From: JBBDNV01 sp040877415
GTDB lineage: Bacteria; Planctomycetota; Planctomycetia; Pirellulales; PALSA-1355
NCBI GenBank assembly: GCA_040877415.1
Contig: JBBDNV010000073.1
Location: 1 to 27,782 of the forward strand
DNA: 27,782 nucleotides
Direction: 5' to 3'
The position numbers and the translations under genes were made by a program. Shown here in pieces: positions 7,656 through 16,676 of the stretch. Each line of letters opens with the position of its first letter. Position 1 is the stretch's first letter. Below the pieces are notes generated by a model. It ran no database searches. It saw nothing but the letters and a program-made list of their open reading frames with translations, and was not told the DNA's origin.

Positions 7656-9569
7656 CTACGGCGATTTTTCACCCAACACGCGGTCGAGCAGTTCGCTCAG
7701 GCGATAAGCGCTCATGGCATTGCTGCGGGAAATCTGCTCTTCCTGCGATGCGCCGGGCTTCTCGCGCGGAAGTTTCAGGGCCTTGGCGATGCGCGCAAGT
7801 TCGAGCGCCACGGTCACCTGATTCCACTTTTCTAAGTTGCTGTTGTAGGCGATCTTTCCCTCGCGGTCGATGATCACCGTGGTCGGCCAGCCGCGGGCTC
7901 CGTAAGCCCGGGCGGTCTTCCCCTCGGAGGTGTCGGGGCCCTCGTCGATGCCGGTGACCAGCGGCCAGTCCTTGACGCGCTTGAGGGCCTGCACCTGCGC
8001 CATATCGGCGCCGCCCGAGTGGATGCCCAGGAAAACGACGTCCGGGTTGTCGGCATATTTCGCTTCGATCACTTTTTCGGCTCCAATGCCGTTGAGGCAG
8101 GCGCTGCACCAGATGCCCCAGAAGTCGAGCACGACCACCTTTCCGCGATAGTCGCTGAGCTTGCGCGTCTTGCCGTCGGTCCAGCCGACGATCGACCATT
8201 CGGGCGCGGGGGCGCCGAGGGGCGGCGGTTCGGGGATAGGTTCTGGCTGGGCTTGCGCCTGTTGGAGCGGTTTTAGTCGCAGTGTGATCTCGTCGCCCGC
8301 TGCCTGATCGTCCACGACGATTTTTTCGTTGTAGTAGAGCGATCCGTAGCGGGCGGAGATTCTCACGACGCCGGCGGGCAGATTGCGCGCTTCGCAGCGC
8401 CCCTCGCCGTCGGTGCGCACAAAGTTGGCGGCCGACAAATAGGCCTCGCCCGGCTCGATCCAGGCGCCTTCCAGCGGCTGGCCGGCTTCGTCGACGACCC
8501 GCAGGCGCAGCGAATTTCCCTCGGCCAGCTTGATGGGAGCGACTTCCACCGTGTCCTTGCCGGCGGGAATCGCCGCGTTTTCGGTAACGGCGCCGGCGGT
8601 GCCGTCGCGCGTGACGATCAGGAAAAAGCGAGGCGTTTCTTTCCCCGCGCCGCTGCCCACCTGTGCATCGAGCGCAAAGCCGCCGTCCGCCCCGCTCACG
8701 GTCGCGAAACTCGATGAGTTGCTGCCGCCGTTGCCGGCGTGGCCGAAGCGGACTTCGGCCCCGGCGACGGGCCGATCTTGCGAATCGACGACGCGGCCGG
8801 TAATCCACACCGTTCGCGACGCCGCGTCGATCCGGCCAGGCTTGACGCGTACAGTTGTCTGCCCGTCCTTCGCCGTGGCGGAGGCCCCGTGAAAGACCGC
8901 CTTGCGTCCCGCGGCATCGACGGCTTCGGCGCGCGCGTCGTCACTGTTGGTGATATTCTCGACGCGCGCCGGGTCGAACCCCTCGGGCATCTCGATTTTG
9001 ATTTGCGCGAGCGGCCGGAACGATTTGTCCAGGACCGCCAGCGAGATTTTCCCACCGTCGGGTGGCAGCGTCACAATGATCGACGTCGCGTTGCTGGTTT
9101 GCCTGATATACGAAAAATGCGTCGGTGCCTGGCGGAAGAGATAAACGGAAGCGGCTGCTTCCAGGCCCGACTCGAATTCGAGCGGCAACGGCACGCCGCG
9201 CTCGAGTTTGAAATCGAGCGTATGCGCCGGTTGGCTCGCGGTAGTGGAAAACTGCAGCAACCCGACGTTGGTGAAGAAGAACCCTCCCGGCGGTTCCGGC
9301 GCGAGGCACATGGCGTGACCCGGCGGAACCGCCACGGCGTAGTTTCCCTGTTCGTCGGACGTGCCGGTGCGAATGCGGCTGTCGCCCGACGTCAAGCCGG
9401 GCGCGATCATCACGCGCACCACTGCCCCGGCGACCGGCTGCCCGCTGTCGTCGGTGACGCGGCCGATGAGCTGATAGGGTTCGTCAGCGGCAGCCGCGGC
9501 GTTTAGCCCGGAGCCAACGGCGACGGTCGAGAGTACCAACAGGGCAACAGTGAAAAGACGGTTTCGCAT
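7656..9569 (-). CDS. Secreted TlpA-type thioredoxin fused to carboxypeptidase-regulatory-like modules
   Basis: The 637-residue protein starts with a signal peptide (residues 1 to about 28, ending in an Ala-rich AAAAADEP). Three beta-sandwich modules of the carboxypeptidase-regulatory-like type follow, beginning near residues 34 (GRVTDDSGQPVAGAVVRV), 251 (GRVVDSQDRPVAGAEVRF) and 352 (LRVVDEAGQPLEGAW). A Gln/Pro-rich hinge (about 433-452) leads to a thioredoxin domain whose redox motif WCSAC has Cys488 and Cys491. The cis-proline region GWPTTVIID is present. The domain should act in the periplasm or on the surface, reducing or isomerising disulfides; the substrate is unknown. The gene starts 33 bp after rseP and is probably the last gene of the dxr-rseP operon. 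Confidence 0.88.
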   Translation of the reverse strand: MRNRLFTVALLVLSTVAVGSGLNAAAAADEPYQLIGRVTDDSGQPVAGAVVRVMIAPGLTSGDSRIRTGTSDEQGNYAVAVPPGHAMCLAPEPPGGFFFTNVGLLQFSTTASQPAHTLDFKLERGVPLPLEFESGLEAAASVYLFRQAPTHFSYIRQTSNATSIIVTLPPDGGKISLAVLDKSFRPLAQIKIEMPEGFDPARVENITNSDDARAEAVDAAGRKAVFHGASATAKDGQTTVRVKPGRIDAASRTVWITGRVVDSQDRPVAGAEVRFGHAGNGGSNSSSFATVSGADGGFALDAQVGSGAGKETPRFFLIVTRDGTAGAVTENAAIPAGKDTVEVAPIKLAEGNSLRLRVVDEAGQPLEGAWIEPGEAYLSAANFVRTDGEGRCEARNLPAGVVRISARYGSLYYNEKIVVDDQAAGDEITLRLKPLQQAQAQPEPIPEPPPLGAPAPEWSIVGWTDGKTRKLSDYRGKVVVLDFWGIWCSACLNGIGAEKVIEAKYADNPDVVFLGIHSGGADMAQVQALKRVKDWPLVTGIDEGPDTSEGKTARAYGARGWPTTVIIDREGKIAYNSNLEKWNQVTVALELARIAKALKLPREKPGASQEEQISRSNAMSAYRLSELLDRVLGEKSP

Positions 9570-9602
9570 GAACCGCGATTATCGCCGCCCCGCCAACCAA
9601 TG

Positions 9603-11726
9603 TCAAAAAATCCGGCTGACGTCGAGGCCCAGCACGAAGAGCATCAGGCTGATGAGGAACACGAAGCCGGCATAGTGGAAGGCGATGACGACCTTTTCGC
9701 TCACCGGGCGGCGCATGATGCCTTCGAGAATCAGAAACACCATGTGTCCGCCGTCCAACAGCGGAATCGGCAGAAAATTGATCACCGCCAGGTTGGCGCT
9801 CAGCAAGGTGACGAACAGCAAGAGCGAGGAAAGGCCCTCGGAGGCGGCGCTGCCGGCCGCGGTCGCGATCGTCACCGGGCCGCCCAGCGCGAAGGGCGAA
9901 ACCTGGCTGCCCAAGCGGCGCAGGAATTTGTAAACCAAAAGCAGCATGTCGCCCGTCTCGCGCCCGCCCATCGAGAGCGCCTGGCTAAACGAGTCGGCCC
10001 GCACGATCATCGTGTCGGCGCCGTAGCGGAATCCGCGATCGAAGTAGTACCAGTCGGGAGCGGGCGCCGAGGCGATCGTGCCGGTGCGGCCGTCTTTGGT
10101 CGAGAGCGTGACCTTGGTGCCCAGGGGAAGCTGCTGCAAGAGCGACATCACGAACGGCCAGTTGGTTTTTTCGGCCGAGAACTCGACGACCTTGATCTCC
10201 GAGGGCACGCGGGTCAGCCAAAACTGTGTGATGTCTGTTTCCCGCTTCTCGCGTTCGGATTGGGAAAGCTCGGGCAATTCGAACTCGGCCTTGACGATTT
10301 CGTCGCCGGCGGCAAATCGGGGCCGGGCGGCCGGCCGGTCATCCTTCGTCAACGTGGCCTTGGCGGCGGGACTGTCCTCGTCGACGTCGCGCACGGTTGC
10401 CAGCACCTCGTAGGCGAGTCCCAGCGCCGGCACCGCGACCGGGTTGGACGGCATCACCGACTCGATGGGCCACGGCCGGTCGCGGAGCGTGATTTGTTTT
10501 TCGATTGTCTGCCGCTCGCCGGACTCGCGTGGGCGCGAAACGACGAGCTTGACCGTTTCGCCGGCGCGGCGGCGCAGCAGGTCGGGCAATCGCAGCGGAT
10601 CGCCCGGCTTTTCGCCGTCGATGGTCTCGATCATGTCGCCGGGGCGCAGAGCGGCGCGGGCGGCGGGCGAGCCGTGCTGGATGGCGGTGATTTTGCCCAT
10701 TGTCATCGCCAACCCCAGCGTGCGCCTGGGCTGCGGTTGTACGGTGACGTCGAGGCGCTCGGCGTCGTGAGCCGGGTTTTTGGCCTGGCGCTCGACGGTA
10801 ATCGTGAGACTCTCGTCATTGTGACGGTTGAGCTCGGAGAGAATGTCGGCGTAGGTTTTCACCGGCACTGGGCCGACGGCGACGATGGTATCGCCCACCT
10901 TGAACTGGCCGGTCTCGGCCGCCGGGGTGCCGCCGTCGACGAACGGGTTTCGTTCGAGCGTCGGGGAGAGAGGAGAAGCAACGCCAATCGTGGGCAACAG
11001 CCGGCCGTCGGCCGTTTCCGGCTTGAGGTTGACCCAAAACGGCTGTTTCACGCCTTCGCGCTGGATCAGAAAGTCGACGCCGTCGGCCAGATTGCCCAAG
11101 GCCACGGCCGACATCAGGTCGCGGAAGCGCAGCGGTCCTTCATACCCTTCGATGCGCAGGATTCGATCGCCGGGCTCGAGGTCGGCGCGCCACGCGGCTT
11201 CACCGGGCATCACCGCCGAAACGCCGCACACGGTTTCGGGCACCCCGAGCTGGTAGGCCGCCACGGCGCAGATGAACGCGAAAATGACGTTCATCACCAC
11301 GCCGGCCGAAATGATGGCCATCCGCTGCGGCACGCTTTTGGCCAGGTAGCTGCGCGGGTTGAGCCGCTCGCTCGCGCCGGTCTCGTCGGGCGTTTGGGCT
11401 GTGGCGCCGTCGGATTCCAGTTGCGAGCGATCGCGCTCCTGCGCCGCGCGGGACGGATTGTCATCCTGGCCGAGCATCTTGACGTAGCCGCCCAAGGGAA
11501 GGATGCCGATGCCGTATTCGGTTTCGCCCCATCGGTATTTGGCCAGCTTGAGGCCGTAGATGTCGAAGCCGAGATAGAACTTCTCGCACTTCACTCCGCA
11601 CCACTTGGCCACCAGGAAGTGTCCAAGCTCGTGCACAAAGATGACCATGCCCAACACAAGGGCGACTTCAAGAATCACCACGAGCAGGTCCCAACTGAGC
11701 GATAGCGCGATTAGAGACAGGCCCAA
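9603..11726 (-). CDS. rseP: RseP-type site-2 intramembrane metalloprotease (M50) with several PDZ modules
   Basis: The 707-residue protein has the S2P architecture. HELGH is at residues 32-36 in the first membrane segment, and the second half of the active site, NFLPIPLLDGGH, lies near the C-terminus (Asp658). S2P enzymes cut membrane-bound anti-sigma factors or other regulators. The insert between the catalytic halves is long: I see four PDZ-like segments, near residues 165-230, 245-315, 340-400 and 435-485, where E. coli RseP (about 450 residues) has two. A charged segment at about residues 75-105 is also extra. Start choice: TTG at 11726 has AGGAGG 7 nt upstream and overlaps the end of dxr by 16 bp; a frame running to 12266 only shadows dxr. 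Translation is probably coupled to dxr. Confidence 0.92.
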   Translation of the reverse strand: MGLSLIALSLSWDLLVVILEVALVLGMVIFVHELGHFLVAKWCGVKCEKFYLGFDIYGLKLAKYRWGETEYGIGILPLGGYVKMLGQDDNPSRAAQERDRSQLESDGATAQTPDETGASERLNPRSYLAKSVPQRMAIISAGVVMNVIFAFICAVAAYQLGVPETVCGVSAVMPGEAAWRADLEPGDRILRIEGYEGPLRFRDLMSAVALGNLADGVDFLIQREGVKQPFWVNLKPETADGRLLPTIGVASPLSPTLERNPFVDGGTPAAETGQFKVGDTIVAVGPVPVKTYADILSELNRHNDESLTITVERQAKNPAHDAERLDVTVQPQPRRTLGLAMTMGKITAIQHGSPAARAALRPGDMIETIDGEKPGDPLRLPDLLRRRAGETVKLVVSRPRESGERQTIEKQITLRDRPWPIESVMPSNPVAVPALGLAYEVLATVRDVDEDSPAAKATLTKDDRPAARPRFAAGDEIVKAEFELPELSQSEREKRETDITQFWLTRVPSEIKVVEFSAEKTNWPFVMSLLQQLPLGTKVTLSTKDGRTGTIASAPAPDWYYFDRGFRYGADTMIVRADSFSQALSMGGRETGDMLLLVYKFLRRLGSQVSPFALGGPVTIATAAGSAASEGLSSLLLFVTLLSANLAVINFLPIPLLDGGHMVFLILEGIMRRPVSEKVVIAFHYAGFVFLISLMLFVLGLDVSRIF

Positions 11727-12874
11727 CGCAGCACCTCCTGGCGAGCCCAGGCGTCGAGCTTTTCGAGCTCGTCGAGCGACGGACTGGGATCGAAATGATG
11801 TTGTTCCAACACGGCCCGGCAACTGGGCACGATCTCGGTAAAGTGTAGCTTGCCGGCGCGGAAGCGGGCGACGGCGGCCTCGTTGGCGGCGTTCAGGACG
11901 GCACCGGCCGTGCCGCCGGCTCGGGCCACTTCCAGGCCCAGGGCCAACGCCCCAAAACGCTCCGGGTCGGGCGGCTCGAAATCGAGCCGCATCCGCTTGT
12001 GAAAATCCAACGGCGCGGCGATCCCCGGCATCCGCCGCGGATAGGTCAGGGCGTATTGAATCGGCAGCTTCATGTCGGGCGAGCCGAGTTGCGCGATGAT
12101 CGAGCCGTCGACAAACTCCACCAGCGAGTGCACGATCGACTGCGGATGCACGACCACGTCGATCTGATCGGGACGCAAGTCGAACAGCCAGCGGGCCTCG
12201 ATGATCTCCAGCGCCTTGTTCATCATCGTGGCCGAATCGATGGTAATCTTGGGCCCCATCGACCACGTCGGGTGGCGCAGGGCGTCGGCGACCGTCACTA
12301 GGTCGAGTTGTTCCTGGGTGTGATTGCGGAACGGGCCGCCGCTGGCGGTCAGGATGACGCGCTTCACTTCGTCGCGCCGCCCGGCCTGCATCGCCTGAAA
12401 CACGGCACTGTGCTCGCTATCCACCGGTACGATCCGCGCACCGGTACGGTTCGCCAGGGCGGTGACCAGGGGACCGGCCACGACCATGGTTTCCTTGTTC
12501 GCCAGGGCCACGGTTTTGCCGGCTTCGACGGCGGCCCAGGTGCCCCGCAAGCCGGCGCTGCCGACGATCGCGGCCACGACCACGTCGACTTCCGCGCGGC
12601 TGGCCACGGTTTCCAGGGCCTCGGGACCGACGAGCAATTCGACGCCGGGGGGCAAACCAGACCAATCGTGCGCGGCGGCGGAAAGCGAATCGGAGGCCAC
12701 GATCCAGCGCGGGCCATAGTTTTTTGCCTGCTCGAGTAGCAAGTCGAGATTGGCGTGGGCCGACAGGGCCGCGACCCGCAAAGCGCCCCGCGAAGCGGCG
12801 ATCACCTCCAGCGTGTTGCGGCCGATACTGCCGGTCGAGCCGAGCACCGCCACGTTGGCGACTTCGTGGGTCAT
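11711..12874 (-). CDS. dxr: 1-deoxy-D-xylulose-5-phosphate reductoisomerase
   Basis: This protein of 387 residues converts 1-deoxy-D-xylulose 5-phosphate to 2-C-methyl-D-erythritol 4-phosphate using NADPH, the second step of the non-mevalonate isoprenoid pathway. Visible family motifs are the NADPH-binding VAVLGSTGSIGRNTL at the N-terminus, LANKETMVVAG, the metal-binding PVDSEHSAVFQ, the substrate loop TASGGPFRNH, and the ATMMNKALEIIEA segment. Length is normal for the family. The start could be ATG at 12874 or GTG two codons upstream (12880); neither has a strong Shine-Dalgarno sequence. The end overlaps rseP by 16 bp. The dxr-rseP pairing is common in bacteria. Confidence 0.95.
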   Translation of the reverse strand: MTHEVANVAVLGSTGSIGRNTLEVIAASRGALRVAALSAHANLDLLLEQAKNYGPRWIVASDSLSAAAHDWSGLPPGVELLVGPEALETVASRAEVDVVVAAIVGSAGLRGTWAAVEAGKTVALANKETMVVAGPLVTALANRTGARIVPVDSEHSAVFQAMQAGRRDEVKRVILTASGGPFRNHTQEQLDLVTVADALRHPTWSMGPKITIDSATMMNKALEIIEARWLFDLRPDQIDVVVHPQSIVHSLVEFVDGSIIAQLGSPDMKLPIQYALTYPRRMPGIAAPLDFHKRMRLDFEPPDPERFGALALGLEVARAGGTAGAVLNAANEAAVARFRAGKLHFTEIVPSCRAVLEQHHFDPSPSLDELEKLDAWARQEVLRWACL

Positions 12875-13153
12875 AATCACCGATTCAGCTTGTGGTGGCG
12901 CACGGGCGCGCCGGCTCGGCCGGGATGGGCCGCTCGAACGGTATGGATATCATTCGCCCCGAGGCACGTCGGGGCCAGCGGCAATAGACGCTGCCCCGGA
13001 AAGTTGCCCGCGGGCACTTTTGGCCGCGATCGACCGTATTCTAAGGCCAAACCGCCAAATCCCACAAGGCGACACAATCGTGCCAGACGGCCGCGCGAAA
13101 AACACGTGGACGTATTTCACCCTAGCGCCGCTTTTGCTGCGGCGGATCGTCCG

Positions 13154-13250
13154 TTAGCCCCCGGCTTTGCCGGGGGATCGTAGTGCCGCAGTGGTCGGTT
13201 GGTGGCGATCGTTTGCCAGCGACGAACCCCCCGGCAAAGCCGGGGGCTAT
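13154..13250. repeat. REPIN-like paired hairpin element, copy 3
   Basis: TTAGCCCCCGGCTTTGCCGG starts at 13154, with GGATCGTA following its hairpin. The inverted partner, CCCCCCGGCAAAGCCGGGGG, ends in GCTAT at 13250. It is 97 bp long, matching copy 1, and lies between divergent genes, so it cannot be a simple terminator here. Confidence 0.87.
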
Positions 13251-13292
13251 AAGCGTAGCGCTTCGGGCTGTTGGTGGGTGTGAGGCGGCTCG

Positions 13293-13321
13293 TTGAGTTT
13301 TGAAAACATACGTCATACTAT
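13293..13321 (+). promoter_or_regulatory. Candidate promoter for ftsH
   Basis: TTGAGT (13293-13298), a 17-nt spacer and TACTAT (13316-13321) resemble a sigma-70 promoter about 105 bp before the chosen ftsH start. The match to consensus is moderate (4 of 6 in each box). Confidence 0.35.
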
Positions 13322-13425
13322 GAAGAGATGCCCGCTTGCGGCCTGCGCAAGCATCCGCCGTCCGTCGCCCGCGGTCGGTGACCCTGGAATTCGTGAGGTC
13401 TGGCCTCAAAGAGGCCGGCTACAAG

Positions 13426-15450
13426 ATGAAAAAGGACCCGCTCCGCAAACCGGCCGACAAAAAGCCCTCGCCGATCAACAACAACATCCTGTGGGTCATT
13501 ATCGCGCTGGGGCTTTTGACGTCGTTTGCCGTGATGTTGATGTCGACCGGCGGCGGCGAGAACATCCAATACAGCGACCTGTTGCGGCTGGTCAAAAACC
13601 AGGACCAAGACGGGACGCGCCGGATCGAGGTCGAGCGCAAAAGCGGCGACAAGAAGCAAAAGATCGTGTTTGCCAATCCGACCGAGCTGAAGATCGGCAG
13701 CTACGAAGTCACCGGCAAGATCGAGCGCACTTTGCCCGGCGAAAAGGCGCCGACGAGCGTGGCGTTCATCAGCAACATCCGGCCGATGAACGAACGGCTG
13801 CCCGAACTGTTGGAGGAAAAGGGAATTCCGTTCGACAATTCCGAAGGTCCCAGCACCTGGCGGGCCTACATTCCGATGCTGGCGCTAACGGCCATTTGCG
13901 TGCTGTTTCTGTTTTACCTGATGCGCCGCCTGGGCGGCGCCGGCTCGCCGATGGCCTTTGGCCGCAGCCGCGGAAAAATGTACGCCCAGGAAGATCTGGG
14001 CGTCACGTTCGAGGACGCGGCCGGCATCGACGAGGCCGTCGAAGAGCTGCGCGAAGTGGTCGAGTTTCTGCGCACGCCCGAAAAGTATCAAGTGCTGGGC
14101 GGGCGCATTCCCAAGGGATTGCTGTTGGTCGGGCCGCCGGGGACGGGCAAAACGCTGTTGGCCAAGGCCATCGCCGGCGAGGCCGGAGTGCCGTTCTTCA
14201 GCCTGTCCGGGTCCGACTTCGTCGAAATGTTCGTGGGCGTGGGCGCCGCCCGCGTGCGCGACATGTTTCAACAAGCCGAGGCCAAGGCCCCCTGCATCAT
14301 CTTTATCGACGAGCTCGACGCGCTGGGCAAGACGCGCGGGTCGAGCATCGTCGGCGGACACGACGAACGCGAACAGACGCTCAACGCGCTTTTGGTCGAA
14401 ATGGACGGCTTCGACTCGAACAACGGCGTGATCGTGCTGGCCGCCTCGAACCGGCCCGAGACGCTCGATCCGGCCCTGCTGCGTCCGGGGCGCTTCGATC
14501 GCCACGTGCTCGTCGATCGGCCCGACGTCCGCGGCCGCGAGGCGATCCTCAAGGTGCACGTGCAGAACGTCAGGCTCGACGAAAGCGTGAACTTGAAGGA
14601 CGTGGCGGCCATCACCTCGGGCTTTGTCGGGGCCGACCTGGCGAACCTGGTGAACGAAGGCGCCTTGCTGGCGGCCCGCAAAGGAAAAAACTCGGTGGGC
14701 ATGGACGAGTTCAACGAGGGCGTCGAACGCGTCACGGCCGGCCTGGAAAAGCGGCAGCGGGTCATCCACCAGGACGAAAAACTGCGCGTCGCTTATCACG
14801 AATCGGGCCACGCGCTGGTGGCCTATAGCCTGCCGAATACCGACCCGGTGCACAAAGTGTCCATCATTCCGCGCGGGCTGGCCGCCCTGGGCTACACGCT
14901 GCAGCGGCCCGAGGGCGATCGCTATCTGCTCACCCAGGGCGAGCTGGAAAGCCGCATCCAGGTGCTGTTGGCCGGAACCTGCTCCGAGGAAATGGTGTTC
15001 GAGGACGTTTCGACCGGCGCGCAGAACGACCTGGAGCGGGCCAGCGCCATCGCGCGCAGCATGGTCATGGATTTCGGCATGAGCCGGCTGGGGCGCGTGA
15101 ACTTTCGCGAGAGCAACCGCAGCGCGTTTTTGGTCACGAGCGGCGATTTCCAGCGCGAGCACAGCCACAGCGAGCAGACCGCCCGCGAAATCGACCAGGA
15201 AGTGAAGCGGATCATCGACGAATCGCTGGAAAAAGTGCGCCACATTCTGGAAACGCGGATGGTCTCGCTAAAGGCTTTGAGCGCGCGGTTGCTGGAAAAG
15301 GAAGTCATCGACTCGGATGAGCTCAAGAGTATCATCGAAGAGAATTCGCCCAGCCCGCAGATCGTGCCGGGCACTGAAACCGAGCGCAAGCGCCCCGCCG
15401 CCGAACCCGCCGACCGCGCCGACGGCGAGCAGCAAGTCGAAAGCGTTTAG
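13426..15450 (+). CDS. ftsH: ATP-dependent zinc metalloprotease FtsH
   Basis: The 674-residue protein has a first membrane segment (NNNILWVIIALGLLTSFAVM, about residues 18-37), a periplasmic domain, a second membrane segment near 150-170 (YIPMLALTAICVLFLFYLM), then an AAA ATPase. Walker A GPPGTGKT is at residues 236-243 and Walker B IIFIDELDA at 291-299. The second region of homology is ASNRPETLDPALLRPGRFDR. The M41 protease motif HESGH is at 458-462. FtsH degrades misfolded and regulatory membrane and cytosolic proteins as a hexamer; in proteobacteria it controls LpxC, which is suggestive given the lpx genes nearby. I chose ATG at 13426 (MKKDPLRKPADKK) over an upstream TTG at 13336, because the extra 30 residues are Arg-rich and unlike the family. 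Confidence 0.95.
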   Translation: MKKDPLRKPADKKPSPINNNILWVIIALGLLTSFAVMLMSTGGGENIQYSDLLRLVKNQDQDGTRRIEVERKSGDKKQKIVFANPTELKIGSYEVTGKIERTLPGEKAPTSVAFISNIRPMNERLPELLEEKGIPFDNSEGPSTWRAYIPMLALTAICVLFLFYLMRRLGGAGSPMAFGRSRGKMYAQEDLGVTFEDAAGIDEAVEELREVVEFLRTPEKYQVLGGRIPKGLLLVGPPGTGKTLLAKAIAGEAGVPFFSLSGSDFVEMFVGVGAARVRDMFQQAEAKAPCIIFIDELDALGKTRGSSIVGGHDEREQTLNALLVEMDGFDSNNGVIVLAASNRPETLDPALLRPGRFDRHVLVDRPDVRGREAILKVHVQNVRLDESVNLKDVAAITSGFVGADLANLVNEGALLAARKGKNSVGMDEFNEGVERVTAGLEKRQRVIHQDEKLRVAYHESGHALVAYSLPNTDPVHKVSIIPRGLAALGYTLQRPEGDRYLLTQGELESRIQVLLAGTCSEEMVFEDVSTGAQNDLERASAIARSMVMDFGMSRLGRVNFRESNRSAFLVTSGDFQREHSHSEQTAREIDQEVKRIIDESLEKVRHILETRMVSLKALSARLLEKEVIDSDELKSIIEENSPSPQIVPGTETERKRPAAEPADRADGEQQVESV

Positions 15451-15475
15451 TCAACGTCCATTCGGCTCAATGAAA

Positions 15476-15546
15476 GAGAACCACAGAGGACGCAGGGGCA
15501 CGCGGAGGAATCAACTCTGCGAACCTCCGCGTCCTCTGTGGTTCTC
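15476..15546. repeat. Perfect 18-bp inverted repeat between convergent genes
   Basis: GAGAACCACAGAGGACGC (15476-15493) is perfectly complementary to 15529-15546. An inner CGCGGAGG (15501-15508) can alternatively pair with CCTCCGCG. It fills the gap between the ftsH stop and the dehydrogenase stop and could serve both as a terminator, although no strong T-tract is present. It could instead be a dispersed repeat. Confidence 0.75.
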
Positions 15547-15564
15547 CCTTTGTTTTCCTTTCGA

Positions 15565-16578
15565 TTATTTCATCTTAAGCACGATTTTTCCGAAGTGGGC
15601 TCCGCTTTCCATGTAGCGGTAGGCGTCGACGGCTTCGCTGAAGGGGAACACGCGGTCGACGACCGGTGTGAGCCGGGCGAGCGTGATGGCGCGGTTCATG
15701 GCTTCGAACATCTCGCGCGATCCGACGAAGATGCCCTGCACGCGGATATTCTTCATCAGGATCGGCAGCGGGTTGACTTGTCCCGCGCCGCCGCTCAAGA
15801 CGCCGATCAGGCTGATCTGCCCGCCCGGCCTGACCGCTTTCATCGATTGGCCCAGCGTGCCGGCGCCGCCGACTTCGATGACGAAATTCACGCCCGCCCC
15901 GGCTGTCAATTCGAGCACGCGCTTGTCCCAGTCGGGCGTCGAGCGGTAGTTGATTCCGTCGGAAGCCCCCAGCTCGACGGCCTTGGCCAGCTTTTCGTCG
16001 CTGCTGGAGGTGGCAATCACGCGGGCGCCGTGGAGTCTGGCAAATTGCAGCGCGAAGATCGAAACGCCGCCGGTGCCCAAGACGAGCACGCTGTCGCCGC
16101 TCTTGACGTGTCCCTCGGGCACCAGAGCGTGCCAGGCGGTTACGGCGGCGCAGGGGAGGGTGGCTCCCTGTTCGTCGCTCAAATGATCGGGCACGGGCAC
16201 AACGCCCTCTTCGCTGATCGCTACATACTCGGCCAGCATGCCCGCCGGTCCGCCGCCGCCCAGGGCGCTGCGGGCCGCGGCTTCGTGGATTTCGCCCGCG
16301 ATCCACTTGGGCATAAAGGCACAGGCGACGCGATCGCCCGCTTCGACGCGCGACACGCCGTCGCCCGTCTGGACCACTTCCCCCACGCCGTCGGAGAGCG
16401 GCACGGCGGGCATTTTCAGTTTCGGGTTGTACTGTCCCTTGGCGACCATCAGGTCGCGGTAGTTGAGCGACCAGGCGCGCATCTTCAACAGGACCTGTCC
16501 GGGGCCGGGTTTCGGCTGTGGGTAATCGACCAGTTTGAGCGATTCGAAGCCGAAAGCTTGAATTTCGTAGGCTTTCAT
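15565..16578 (-). CDS. Zinc-independent medium-chain dehydrogenase/reductase (quinone-oxidoreductase-like)
   Basis: This 337-residue protein belongs to the medium-chain dehydrogenase/reductase superfamily. It has an N-terminal GroES-like domain (NYRDLMVAKGQY near residue 39, PLSDGVGEV near 60) and a Rossmann domain with VLVLGTGGVSIFALQFA near residues 167-183, expected to bind NAD(P)H. The cysteine that binds catalytic zinc in alcohol dehydrogenases is replaced by the NYRD pattern, as in zinc-independent quinone-oxidoreductase-like members. The substrate cannot be named. ATG at 16578 fits the family start. It is divergent from the helical protein at 16877 and convergent with ftsH, so it is probably transcribed alone. 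Confidence 0.85.
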   Translation of the reverse strand: MKAYEIQAFGFESLKLVDYPQPKPGPGQVLLKMRAWSLNYRDLMVAKGQYNPKLKMPAVPLSDGVGEVVQTGDGVSRVEAGDRVACAFMPKWIAGEIHEAAARSALGGGGPAGMLAEYVAISEEGVVPVPDHLSDEQGATLPCAAVTAWHALVPEGHVKSGDSVLVLGTGGVSIFALQFARLHGARVIATSSSDEKLAKAVELGASDGINYRSTPDWDKRVLELTAGAGVNFVIEVGGAGTLGQSMKAVRPGGQISLIGVLSGGAGQVNPLPILMKNIRVQGIFVGSREMFEAMNRAITLARLTPVVDRVFPFSEAVDAYRYMESGAHFGKIVLKMK

Positions 16579-16676
16579 GATGATGTCCTGAGAACGGCAG
16601 GGTTTTTGTTATTCGTCGCTTCACAATGTACGCGAAGGTGGTGTCGGCTCGCAACAAATAGGATCGCGGAGCATGA

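Larger units (their letters stand above)
12875..13425. other. Divergent intergenic region between dxr and ftsH
   Basis: This gap of about 550 bp contains a 7-bp hairpin (GCCCCGA-ggcacg-TCGGGGC, 12956-12975), a TAGAAT box reading leftward at about 13037-13042 that could be the -10 of dxr, REPIN copy 3 (13154-13250), and a candidate ftsH promoter. Small frames here have no recognisable similarity. Confidence 0.55.

Noticed and set aside
9600..11705. 701-residue open frame on the plus strand
   Set aside because: It lies opposite rseP, has His/Gln/Arg-rich composition with no domain, and is a by-product of high GC.
13885..15243. 452-residue minus-strand and overlapping 511-residue plus-strand frames
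   Set aside because: Both overlap ftsH, which has all its motifs intact.
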